24,777 bases of DNA. Source: a virus. Shown in pieces: positions 1-6,295 of the stretch. Position 1 is the stretch's first letter, and every line of letters starts with the position of its first letter. Under the pieces are notes generated by a model, which saw nothing but the letters and a program-made list of their open reading frames with translations, made no database searches and was not told the DNA's origin. The stretch lies in IMG/VR virus record IMGVR_UViG_3300006928_000075, positions 1 to 24,777 of that record; one strand, written 5' to 3'. A program made the translations under genes and the position numbers.

Positions 1-23
1 AATCTCCCTAATTGATCTGCCTT

Positions 24-77
24 TTTGACGGGATGCCAGCAATCTCAAACTCTCCAGGATTGAACCCCCCCGTCAAA
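24..77. repeat. Inverted repeat upstream of terminase gene
   Basis: TTTGACGGG (24-32) and CCCGTCAAA (69-77) form perfect 9-bp arms around a 36-base spacer. The right arm runs directly into a second small hairpin (77-89, ACCCC-TCG-GGGGT). This GC-rich patch stands out in an AT-rich phage sequence and lies about 50 bases before the terminase start. It could be an RNA structure ending the upstream transcript, or a packaging or recognition site. There is no T-run after it, so a standard intrinsic terminator is unlikely. None of the three forward frames of 1-131 is open past a few codons before the terminase start. Confidence 0.5.
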
Positions 78-131
78 CCCCTCGGGGGTGCGATATATAT
101 ATACAGTATGAAATAAAATTTTTATAAAAAA

Positions 132-1664
132 ATGAAATACAGTCCACAAGAAGAAAAAGAACTAATGACCTCCATCTGGTCAATCAACATAAAAGATGAT
201 CCTCTAAACTTTGTTCGCTTTGTCTTCCCTTGGGGTCAAAAGGACACCCCCCTCGAGCACTTTGACGGGCCAAGGAAGTGGCAAGAAAAAATTTTGCGGG
301 ATATTGCAATACACATACAACGTAACAACTCTATTGATATGCCCGAAATGTTCCGCTTGGCGGTTGGATCTGGTCGTGGAATAGGTAAGTCTGCTTTAGT
401 TGCGTGGATTATATTGTGGATGTTATCTACACGACTTGGTTCAACTGTTATCGTAACTGCTAACACCGAGCAACAGCTACGCTCAAGAACATGGGCGGAA
501 CTCGGTAAATGGCTCACACTCTCTATACACTCTCATTGGTTTCAAAAAACAGCAACAACCATCAAGCCCGCAACCTGGTTTGAAGAAGCACTTATAAGAG
601 ACTTAAAAATAGACACAGGCTACTACTACGCACAAGCGCAACTCTGGTCAGAAGAAAACCCAGATGCTTTCGCTGGTATTCACTCCAGCTACGGTGTGTG
701 TTTAATTATGGATGAGGCTTCAGGTATACCCGCACCCATCTATTCTGTGTCAGAAGGTTTCTTCTCAGAACCTACCCCTAATCGTTTCTGGTTTACCTTC
801 TCCAACCCCAGAAGAAATTCAGGGCCTTTCTACGATAGCTTCCACTCCAAACGTGCCTTTTGGAAGTCGGAACAAATAGACTCTCGTGACGTAGAGGGAA
901 CAGACAAAGAACTATTCCAAAGAATGATAGAACAGTACGGAGAAGACTCTACTGTGTCTAGAGTAGAAGTCATGGGTCAGTTTCCAAAAGCAGACGACGA
1001 TACAGTTATACCTATGGATTTAATTAATTCTGCTATAGACAGGGAAGTTACATTGACTGCAAGCGAACCGATTGTCTGGGGATTAGACGTAGCTAGATTC
1101 GGTGGCGACAATTCTGCGCTTTGCATACGACAAGGAAATACAGTTTTAGAAATAGTTAGTTTTCAATCTATGGACTTGATGCAGTTATGCGGTGCAATAA
1201 AAAATCGTTATGACGACTCAACTGCGATAGAGCAACCACAAGAAATATTGGTTGACGTAATTGGTTTGGGTAGCGGAGTCGTAGATAGATTAGCAGAACA
1301 GAATTTACCTGTGCGTGGTGTGAATGTAGCCGAAGCACCGAGCACGAAAAAAAATTATTTAAACCTACGAGCAGAGCTTTGGTTTGCAATAAAGGATTGG
1401 TTGGCGCAGCGTGATTGCCGACTTCCTAATAATGACGAGCTTGCTTCGGAACTCGCTGCGCCTCAATACAAATATACATCATCTGGGAAAATTAAAATAG
1501 AAAGTAAAGACGAAATGCGTAAAAGAGGTATAAAATCTCCAGACAAGGCAGACGCATTAGCTCTGACCATGGCAAGTTCGGCTGCATCCTTTGGTGGCAG
1601 TCAAGCGTTTATGGGTTATAATTTCAAAAAACCCTTGAAGTCAAGAATATTTAGAGTGGGATAA
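132..1664 (+). CDS. terL: Terminase large subunit (DNA-packaging motor ATPase/nuclease)
   Basis: ATP-driven motor that docks on the portal, pumps phage DNA into the procapsid and cuts the concatemer. The 510-residue length is usual for the family. The ATPase half has a Walker A-type loop GRGIGKS (residues 81-87), a Walker B strand VCLIMDEA (187-194, with D192 and E193) and a likely coupling motif FSNP (221-224). The C-terminal RNase H-like nuclease half shows acidic residues in GLDVAR (D317), LVDVIG (D373) and the KADALAL region (D472). The N-terminal FVFPWG and FDGPRKWQ stretches are typical of this terminase branch. No Shine-Dalgarno site precedes the ATG; the next ATG (165) is possible but would drop 11 residues. 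The small terminase subunit is not in the window and may lie upstream. Confidence 0.95.
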   Translation: MKYSPQEEKELMTSIWSINIKDDPLNFVRFVFPWGQKDTPLEHFDGPRKWQEKILRDIAIHIQRNNSIDMPEMFRLAVGSGRGIGKSALVAWIILWMLSTRLGSTVIVTANTEQQLRSRTWAELGKWLTLSIHSHWFQKTATTIKPATWFEEALIRDLKIDTGYYYAQAQLWSEENPDAFAGIHSSYGVCLIMDEASGIPAPIYSVSEGFFSEPTPNRFWFTFSNPRRNSGPFYDSFHSKRAFWKSEQIDSRDVEGTDKELFQRMIEQYGEDSTVSRVEVMGQFPKADDDTVIPMDLINSAIDREVTLTASEPIVWGLDVARFGGDNSALCIRQGNTVLEIVSFQSMDLMQLCGAIKNRYDDSTAIEQPQEILVDVIGLGSGVVDRLAEQNLPVRGVNVAEAPSTKKNYLNLRAELWFAIKDWLAQRDCRLPNNDELASELAAPQYKYTSSGKIKIESKDEMRKRGIKSPDKADALALTMASSAASFGGSQAFMGYNFKKPLKSRIFRVG

Positions 1665-1667
1665 TTT

Positions 1668-3830
1668 ATGGCAAAGAAAAGCACAAAGCAGATCGAAGAA
1701 GAAATCGAAATGCAACTCAATGAAGATACGGACTTAATTAATCTATCTGGAGTTATCAAATCAGAGATGGATGATGCTCGTGATTTCATCTACCAAGTCG
1801 GAGAAGAAAGAGCAGAATCTACAGAATACTATCTTGGCAACGAGCCAGAATCGACAAGCACATTACAGTCTGAGTTTATCTCTACTGATGTTAGAGACAC
1901 CGTACTGTTTATGCTACCGTCTATCATGCGTACTTTCTTTGGTACTAAGAAGGTAGTTGAATTTATACCTAAAGGGCCTGAAGACATACAGCTTGCCGAA
2001 CAGCAAACAGATTATATTAACCACGTTATCCAACAAAAGAACAATGGCTTTAAAGTATTGTACGATGCGTTTAAAGATGCACTCGTTAGAAAGACAGGGT
2101 TTGTCAAAGTGTTTTGGGATGACTCGCTTGATGCAACTACGCACGAGTATTCCAACTTAGATCCACAGTCTTACCAAGCCTTAGTGCTTGACCCTGACGT
2201 AGAGATTATCGAAGAAGAGATAACAAAAGAAACGATTACAACACTTGACCCACTTACACAGGAAGAGGTTACACAAGAACTGCCTGTCAGTTACGACCTA
2301 ACTATTAGAAGAGTCAAAGAAAGAAACCAAGTGTGCATGGAGTCTGTACCACCAGAAGAAGTATTAATATCTAGACACGCTAAAGATTTAAACAGCGCAT
2401 CTTATGTTGCACACCGCATGGTTAAATCTGTATCTGATTTAGTTGCTATGGGTTACGACCCCGAAGAAATAGAAGAACACGCTGGCTATGGCGGTAGTGC
2501 AGTTGACCCAGAAGCTTACGAAGAAGTACAAGCGCGTAATCCTTTTGACAACATGGTATATCCCGACAGGAGCGATGCGGGCGGTAAAGACGTTTTATAT
2601 ATAGAACACTATTTATTCTATGACCTTGACGATGATGGTATAGATGAAAGAATTAGAGTATGCACTATTGGTGATGGTATTCACGTTCTAAATGTAGAAG
2701 CGTGGGATGATCTACCGATTGTTATGTTCTGCCCTGATCCTGAACCACATACAGCGATTGGTTCATGTCCAGCAGACTACTTAAAACCGATTCAAGCAGC
2801 GAAGTCTCAGATTATGAGAGACACGCTAGACTCACTAGGACATTCTATTTTCCCTCGTATGGCTGTCGTCGAGGGTCAGGTCAATATTGATGATGTATTG
2901 AATACTGATATTGGACAGCCGATTAGAGTGCGTGCTCCTGGTATGGTACAACCATTTAGCGTACCGTTTGTCGGCAAGGAAGCGTTTCCTGTACTGGGCT
3001 ATCTCGATGAGTCTAAAGAGAATCGTACAGGGGTGTCTAAAGCATCAGCTGGTCTGAACGCAGATGCTCTTCAATCAAGCACCAAGGCAGCGGTTTCCGC
3101 TACCATGTCGGGAGCACAAGGAAGAATAGAGCTAATTTGTAGGCATTTTGCCGAAGGTGGTATGAAAGATCTCTTTGGATTGGTCAACAATCTAGTTATC
3201 AAACATCAAAGTGCTCAAGATATGTTTAGATTGAACGGTAAATTTGTACCTGTTGACCCTAGATATTGGGACACAAACAAAGATATCATTGTAAATGTAG
3301 CGATTAGCAAGACTTCAGACGAAGAAAAGTTTGCTATATTGGCGCAATTATCTACAAAACAAGAGCAAATACTTGCTCAGTTAGGCCCTCAGAACCCTCT
3401 TGTGTCTTTACAGCAATATTCTAATACTTTGAGCAGAATGATAGAAATGGCTGGATTTAAAGACCCAGAATCGTTTATAAACACCGAAGTTCCGCCAATG
3501 CCACCCCCTTCACAAGAGCCACCGAAGCCAGATGCAGCTGAAATGTTAGCGCAAGCAGAGGCTATGAAAGCACAAGTAAGTGCTCAGAAGGCTATGATAG
3601 ATGCGGAAACAGATCGTATGAAGATTATTATGGATGACGATAGAAGTCGTGACATAGAAGAGGCACAAATACGATTAAAAGCAGCTGAGTTGTTGGCAAA
3701 ATATGGAGCACAAGTTAATATTGCAGAGATCAATTCCATCATGGAAAGAGACAGAGAATCGATCAGACAAAATGCAAAACAACAAGCTCAAGGATTATTT
3801 AGTAACAATGCGCCCCAACAAAATTTATGA
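1668..3830 (+). CDS. Portal protein, P22-like long type
   Basis: Dodecameric ring at the special capsid vertex through which DNA enters and leaves. At 720 residues it is close to the long P22 portal rather than the roughly 400-500 residue portals of many other phages. It begins three bases after the terminase stop, the classic terL-portal order. The N-terminal region (about 1-110) has a helical lead and the ELISTDVRD-like core segment seen in these portals. The last ~100 residues are Gln/Ala/Lys-rich and predicted helical (MLAQAEAMKAQ through the C-terminus), consistent with the extended helical barrel of P22-type portals. It overlaps the next gene by 23 bases. A P22-type barrel supports a podovirus-like virion. 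Assignment rests on length, position and sequence style, not on a database search. Confidence 0.9.
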   Translation: MAKKSTKQIEEEIEMQLNEDTDLINLSGVIKSEMDDARDFIYQVGEERAESTEYYLGNEPESTSTLQSEFISTDVRDTVLFMLPSIMRTFFGTKKVVEFIPKGPEDIQLAEQQTDYINHVIQQKNNGFKVLYDAFKDALVRKTGFVKVFWDDSLDATTHEYSNLDPQSYQALVLDPDVEIIEEEITKETITTLDPLTQEEVTQELPVSYDLTIRRVKERNQVCMESVPPEEVLISRHAKDLNSASYVAHRMVKSVSDLVAMGYDPEEIEEHAGYGGSAVDPEAYEEVQARNPFDNMVYPDRSDAGGKDVLYIEHYLFYDLDDDGIDERIRVCTIGDGIHVLNVEAWDDLPIVMFCPDPEPHTAIGSCPADYLKPIQAAKSQIMRDTLDSLGHSIFPRMAVVEGQVNIDDVLNTDIGQPIRVRAPGMVQPFSVPFVGKEAFPVLGYLDESKENRTGVSKASAGLNADALQSSTKAAVSATMSGAQGRIELICRHFAEGGMKDLFGLVNNLVIKHQSAQDMFRLNGKFVPVDPRYWDTNKDIIVNVAISKTSDEEKFAILAQLSTKQEQILAQLGPQNPLVSLQQYSNTLSRMIEMAGFKDPESFINTEVPPMPPPSQEPPKPDAAEMLAQAEAMKAQVSAQKAMIDAETDRMKIIMDDDRSRDIEEAQIRLKAAELLAKYGAQVNIAEINSIMERDRESIRQNAKQQAQGLFSNNAPQQNL

Positions 3831-3984
3831 TATTGAAGTCTTAGAAGGTGATATGGTTTACATAGGCAAAGAGGTATTTGCTAAAAGTAAACAACAAGCT
3901 TTTGAAATGATGATATTAATGTTTGGTGGTGAGATAAACGAAGATTCAGAAATCATTCTTTGTGAAGAAAAAACAATGCACTAA
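3808..3984 (+). CDS. Small acidic protein of unknown function, 58 aa
   Basis: Starts inside the portal gene (+1 frame) and ends in TAATG overlap with the next gene. I chose the ATG at 3808 (MRPNKIYDIEV) over an upstream in-frame ATG at 3703, which would lie deep inside the portal coding sequence. An AAGGA at 3790-3794 precedes 3808 at a slightly long spacing. A second in-frame ATG at 3853 has AGAAGG just before it and would give 43 residues. The protein reads as a small alpha/beta fold with a hydrophobic FEMMILMFGGEI centre and acidic C-terminus. I do not recognise a family. It opens the run of tiny genes that follows. Confidence 0.6.
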   Translation: MRPNKIYDIEVLEGDMVYIGKEVFAKSKQQAFEMMILMFGGEINEDSEIILCEEKTMH

Positions 3985-4268
3985 TGGCTAAAGCAATACG
4001 CAAGACAACAGGAAAGGGCGGTAATTACAGACCTACTAAGTCTGGTGCTGGCATGACTAAGAAAGGAGTCGCTGCCTACAGAAAAGCCAATCCTGGTTCT
4101 AAACTAAAGACTGCTGTAACAGGAAAAGTAAAACCTGGTAGCAAAGCAGCTAAGAGAAGAAAGTCTTATTGTGCTAGATCACTTGGACAACTAAAACGTA
4201 GTTCTGCGAAGACTAGAAATGATCCTAACTCTAGGATAAGACAAGCCCGCAGAAGGTGGAAGTGTTAA
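3984..4268 (+). CDS. Small basic phage protein with KPGSKAAKRRKSYCARS motif, 94 aa
   Basis: Lys/Arg/Gly/Ser-rich 94-residue protein. It has a TKSGAGMTKKGVAAYRK segment (about 18-34), a KPGSKAAKRRKSYCARS motif (about 50-66) and a basic RQARRRWKC tail. I recall this motif set from a family of short uncharacterised proteins in many tailed phages, possibly DUF6321; I could not check this. The charge suggests nucleic acid binding, which is inference. The two Cys residues (in YCARS and at the C-terminus) could pair or bind metal. Its start overlaps the previous stop (TAATG), so translation is probably coupled. Confidence 0.75.
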   Translation: MAKAIRKTTGKGGNYRPTKSGAGMTKKGVAAYRKANPGSKLKTAVTGKVKPGSKAAKRRKSYCARSLGQLKRSSAKTRNDPNSRIRQARRRWKC

Positions 4269-4291
4269 AAAAATCTAAGTATAATCTTTTT

Positions 4292-4405
4292 ATGGATATA
4301 TTAATCGCACTCGTAGTTTTAGCTGTAATAGCTGGCTACTACGTTAAAAAGAAAAAGCCTGAAATTTATAACAAAGTTAAACAATCATTAAAACTAAAAA
4401 AATAA
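4292..4405 (+). CDS. Single-pass membrane microprotein, 37 aa
   Basis: 37-residue ORF: an N-terminal hydrophobic segment MDILIALVVLAVIAGYYV followed at once by KKKKPE and a Lys-rich C-terminal tail. That is the pattern of a one-pass N-out/C-in membrane peptide. It fits between two neighbouring tiny genes with 1 base before the next ATG. There is no clear Shine-Dalgarno site, only an AT-rich leader with TATAAT at 4280-4285. It could be a lysis-related microprotein, given the holin-type genes about 650 bases downstream, but that is speculation. Confidence 0.55.
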   Translation: MDILIALVVLAVIAGYYVKKKKPEIYNKVKQSLKLKK

Positions 4406-4406
4406 A

Positions 4407-4556
4407 ATGCCAAAGAAAGGACTATACGCAAACATACACGCTAAACGTAAAAGAATAAAAGCAGGCTCTAAAGAAAAGATGAGGAAACCTGGTACAAAGG
4501 GTGCTCCTACCGCTAAAGCTTTTAGAAAAGCGAAAAAGACTGCGAAAAAGAAATAA
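4407..4556 (+). CDS. Conserved tiny Lys-rich phage protein (MPKKGLYANIHAKRKRIKAG type), 49 aa
   Basis: 49 residues, about half Lys/Arg. The pattern GLYANIHAKRKRIKAGS, then KMRKPGTKGAPTAKAF and a Lys tail, is one I recall from many phage genomes, always as an uncharacterised short ORF near structural genes. Conservation of the central KPG-KGAPTAKAF part argues for a real protein rather than low-complexity read-through. Nucleic acid or RNA binding is a fair guess from charge. The next gene's Shine-Dalgarno site (AAGGAG) overlaps this gene's stop codon. Confidence 0.8.
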   Translation: MPKKGLYANIHAKRKRIKAGSKEKMRKPGTKGAPTAKAFRKAKKTAKKK

Positions 4557-4565
4557 GGAGTAATT

Positions 4566-4655
4566 ATGCCAAAAGGCTTAGGAACATACGGAAGTAAAAA
4601 AGGTAGACCACCTAAAAGAAAAGTAAGAAAAACCGTATATAAAAAGAAAAAGTAA
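4566..4655 (+). CDS. Tiny basic protein, 29 aa
   Basis: 29-residue peptide beginning MPKGLGTYGSKKGRPPK and ending in KKKK. The start is well supported: AAGGAG at 4555-4560 with a 5-base spacer. The GTYGSKKGRPPK part looks like the short conserved peptides of phage late regions. GRPPK resembles an AT-hook core (GRP), so minor-groove DNA contact is possible but unproven. The stop overlaps the next start (TAATG). Confidence 0.65.
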   Translation: MPKGLGTYGSKKGRPPKRKVRKTVYKKKK

Positions 4656-4756
4656 TGCTTAAGAAAAAGGCAACGCAAGAGGATAAGCGTAAACAAACCG
4701 CTGCCTTTTGGAAGTTTATTTTGCAACAAAGAAAAGATAACAAGGAGAAACAATAA
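4655..4756 (+). CDS. Tiny charged helical protein, 33 aa
   Basis: 33 residues: basic KKK lead, then an amphipathic segment AAFWKFILQQRK and a charged tail. TAATG overlaps link it to both the gene before and the gene after. The next gene's Shine-Dalgarno site (AAGGAG at 4743-4748) lies inside its last codons, which supports the reading frame order. Family not recognised. Confidence 0.55.
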   Translation: MLKKKATQEDKRKQTAAFWKFILQQRKDNKEKQ

Positions 4757-4872
4757 TGCCTTTTAAAAAATACTCACCTAAACAAAAGAAATTAGCTAGA
4801 GTAGCTAAACCTCGTAATAAAATTACAGGCGCAGATTTTAAAAAACTAAAAAGTAAAAAGAAAAGAAAATGA
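4756..4872 (+). CDS. Tiny Lys-rich protein with PRNKITGADFKKL motif, 38 aa
   Basis: 38 residues: MPFKKYSPKQKKLARVAKP, then RNKITGADFKKLK and a basic tail. SPKQKKLA-VA-PRNKITGADF is a pattern I recall from short ORFs of other phages, with no function known to me. It has a strong Shine-Dalgarno site (AAGGAG, 4743-4748) and is coupled on both sides (TAATG upstream, ATGA downstream). High Lys content suggests nucleic acid binding, by inference only. Confidence 0.7.
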   Translation: MPFKKYSPKQKKLARVAKPRNKITGADFKKLKSKKKRK

Positions 4873-5015
4873 AGAAAAAAATCAAAGCACCTAGAGGTTA
4901 TCATTTTATGAAAAGTGGCAAAAGTTATAAATTGATGAAAAACAAAGGTAAGTTTGTTCCACACAAAGGCGCATCACAAACAGCAGAATTTGACGTTATA
5001 ACCAAACACAAATAA
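4869..5015 (+). CDS. Tiny conserved phage protein (APRGYHFMKSGKSYKLMK type), 48 aa
   Basis: 48 residues starting in ATGA overlap with the previous gene. The APRGYHFMKSGKSYKLMK core, then PHKGA and a short end in TKHK, matches a small family I recall from many tailed phages, still without function. Aromatic and Met positions suggest a small beta-hairpin rather than disordered sequence. It closes the run of mini-genes; 30 bases without a gene separate it from the lysis cassette. Confidence 0.75.
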   Translation: MKKKIKAPRGYHFMKSGKSYKLMKNKGKFVPHKGASQTAEFDVITKHK

Positions 5016-5045
5016 AACAACGTCTACCAAATCTAAAAGATAGAG

Positions 5046-5300
5046 ATGGAACAAGAAACAAAAGTAGAGATACATCAACATCAAAATAAAACTTGGTATA
5101 ACTTAGCTGAAGGTTTTGATAAATGGAGAGTGTTTCCTAGATTGTTAATCACTTTGTATGGATATGCTTTTTATAAAACTACTGAATGGTTTATGACTTT
5201 GCCAGATCCAACCAATGCTCAGTCAGCTTTTGTATCTGTCATTGTAGGTGCGGGAGCAGCTTGGTTTGGTTTATATGTTGGCGGAACACCTAGAAAATGA
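5046..5300 (+). CDS. Putative holin, two membrane segments, 84 aa
   Basis: Small inner-membrane protein with a charged N-terminus (YNLAEGFDKWRVFPR) and two hydrophobic segments: about residues 29-50 (VFPRLLITLYGYAFYK...) and 59-79 (AFVSVIVGAGAAWFGLYVG), ending in a short basic tail. Size and topology suit a holin that opens the membrane for endolysin. Position directly before a 3TM holin-like gene and an M15 peptidase supports a lysis role. The wording NLAEGFDKWRVFPR is familiar from other phage genomes. The stop is in ATGA overlap with the next gene. It could instead be a lysis regulator or partner holin. Confidence 0.7.
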   Translation: MEQETKVEIHQHQNKTWYNLAEGFDKWRVFPRLLITLYGYAFYKTTEWFMTLPDPTNAQSAFVSVIVGAGAAWFGLYVGGTPRK

Positions 5301-5677
5301 TAGATAAACTAATTGAGCCAGTAACACAAATACTAGACAAGTTTGTTGCCGACAAAGATCTAAAAGCAAAATTAGATCACGAAATAAAAACACAATTTCA
5401 CAAAATTGATCTTGCACAAATTGAAGTTAATAAAGTAGAAGCATCACATCGTTCTATTTTTGTAGCTGGTTGGAGGCCTTGTTGCGGATGGATATGTGCT
5501 ATTGCACTTGGCTATCATTTTGTTTTGCAACCAATTATTTTATTTGTTCTGTCTCTTAACAATCTTCAATATCAACTACCCGAATTTGATATGGGTGCAT
5601 TGTTGTATGTCTTAGGTGGTATGTTGGGTCTTGGTGGATTAAGGAGTTATGAAAAGTCAAAAGGTTTGACTAAGTGA
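5297..5677 (+). CDS. GTA-type 3TM holin-like protein, 126 aa
   Basis: The first 50 residues are a charged amphipathic helix. The FVAGWRPCCGWICAIALGYHF segment (about 55-75) and the hydrophobic run after it to about 87 look like two membrane segments, and GALLYVLGGMLGLGGL (100-115) like a third. The AGWRP-GW signature is that of the 3TM holin family known from gene transfer agents and many phages (Holin_3TM, PF11351 from memory). It overlaps both neighbours (ATGA, GTGA), so the holin-like pair and the peptidase are translated as a unit. Having two membrane proteins before the endolysin is compatible with a holin/antiholin or holin/pinholin pair. Confidence 0.8.
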   Translation: MIDKLIEPVTQILDKFVADKDLKAKLDHEIKTQFHKIDLAQIEVNKVEASHRSIFVAGWRPCCGWICAIALGYHFVLQPIILFVLSLNNLQYQLPEFDMGALLYVLGGMLGLGGLRSYEKSKGLTK

Positions 5678-6048
5678 GCCACTGGAAAAACTTTAAATTA
5701 GATGAGTTTAAATGTCAGCATTGTGGTGAAAATAACATTGAACATAAACTTGTAGATAAGCTACAATTACTTAGAGAACATTTAGGCTTTACATTTATTA
5801 TTTCTTCTGGTTATCGGTGTAAATATCATCCAGCAGAAAAAAACAAAAGTAAGCCAGGTACTCATAATTTAGGGATTGCAGCCGATATAGCCTGTAGTCA
5901 TAAAGAAGCATTACAAATAGTGTCCAAAGCACAAAGTTATGGATTTACAGGAATTGGAGTTAATCAAAAAGGAAATGGAAGATTTATACACCTCGACATT
6001 GCAAAAGATACGCACGAGCATCCAAGACCTCATATTTGGAGCTATTGA
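5674..6048 (+). CDS. Endolysin, M15-family peptidase (peptide-cleaving murein hydrolase)
   Basis: Zinc peptidase of the M15_3 type that cuts peptide stems or cross-links of peptidoglycan. The metal site is clear: SGYRC (45-49), then H64 and D71 in HNLGIAAD, and H106 in FIHLD. The N-terminal FKLDEFKCQHCG with two Cys (C14, C17) is usual in this family. Length 124 is that of a stand-alone catalytic domain; there is no cell-wall-binding domain and no signal peptide, so release through a holin is expected. The start is GTG at 5674, overlapping the previous stop as GTGA; there is no better ATG. Confidence 0.9.
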   Translation: MSHWKNFKLDEFKCQHCGENNIEHKLVDKLQLLREHLGFTFIISSGYRCKYHPAEKNKSKPGTHNLGIAADIACSHKEALQIVSKAQSYGFTGIGVNQKGNGRFIHLDIAKDTHEHPRPHIWSY

Positions 6049-6054
6049 TTTCTA

Positions 6055-6294
6055 ATGGAACTTTCATTTTATGTAGTTTGGAATATTTTTGTAACACTGG
6101 TTATAGCACCATTGTTTTATTCCATACGCAAAAATGAAAACGAAGCAAAAAGGATTGACATATTAGTGAATAAAACAAGAGAAGAAATAGCTAGAGACTA
6201 TGTTACTAGAAATGCTCACAATGTTGAATATTCAAGATTAATGGATAAAATAGATAAACTTGATGCTAAAATAGATAAACTAATCACTGATTAA
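6055..6294 (+). CDS. Membrane-anchored coiled-coil protein, possible inner spanin, 79 aa
   Basis: An N-terminal membrane segment (about 4-23, FYVVWNIFVTLVIAPLFYSI) is followed by a charged helical region with heptad-like spacing, ending KIDKLDAKIDKLITD. The N-anchor plus coiled coil and the place just after the endolysin fit an inner-membrane spanin subunit, which would need an outer-membrane lipoprotein partner. No lipobox partner gene is visible nested here or next to it, so the spanin reading is tentative. It might instead be a holin regulator. GGAG at 6038-6041 is a distant Shine-Dalgarno candidate. Confidence 0.6.
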   Translation: MELSFYVVWNIFVTLVIAPLFYSIRKNENEAKRIDILVNKTREEIARDYVTRNAHNVEYSRLMDKIDKLDAKIDKLITD

Positions 6295-6295
6295 T

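Noticed and set aside
57-66. GGTTCAATCC on the - strand, like a tRNA T-loop
   Set aside because: The flanking bases do not form a T-stem (only one Watson-Crick pair and one wobble), and no acceptor or anticodon arm can be drawn around it.
3703-3830. Possible programmed frameshift between portal and the next small ORF, which is open back to 3703
   Set aside because: No convincing slippery site or downstream structure, and the small ORF has its own ATG at 3808 with an upstream AAGGA.
4257-4285. Possible promoter (TATAAT at 4280-4285)
   Set aside because: The -10 match is perfect, but the hexamer 17 bases upstream (TGGAAG) matches the -35 consensus at only three of six positions. Chance TATAAT is common in such AT-rich DNA.
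4394-4964. Two overlapping - strand ORFs (119 and 82 residues)
   Set aside because: They are Phe/Leu-rich mirror images of Lys-rich + strand codons; the + strand mini-genes have ribosome binding sites, coupled starts and recognisable motifs.
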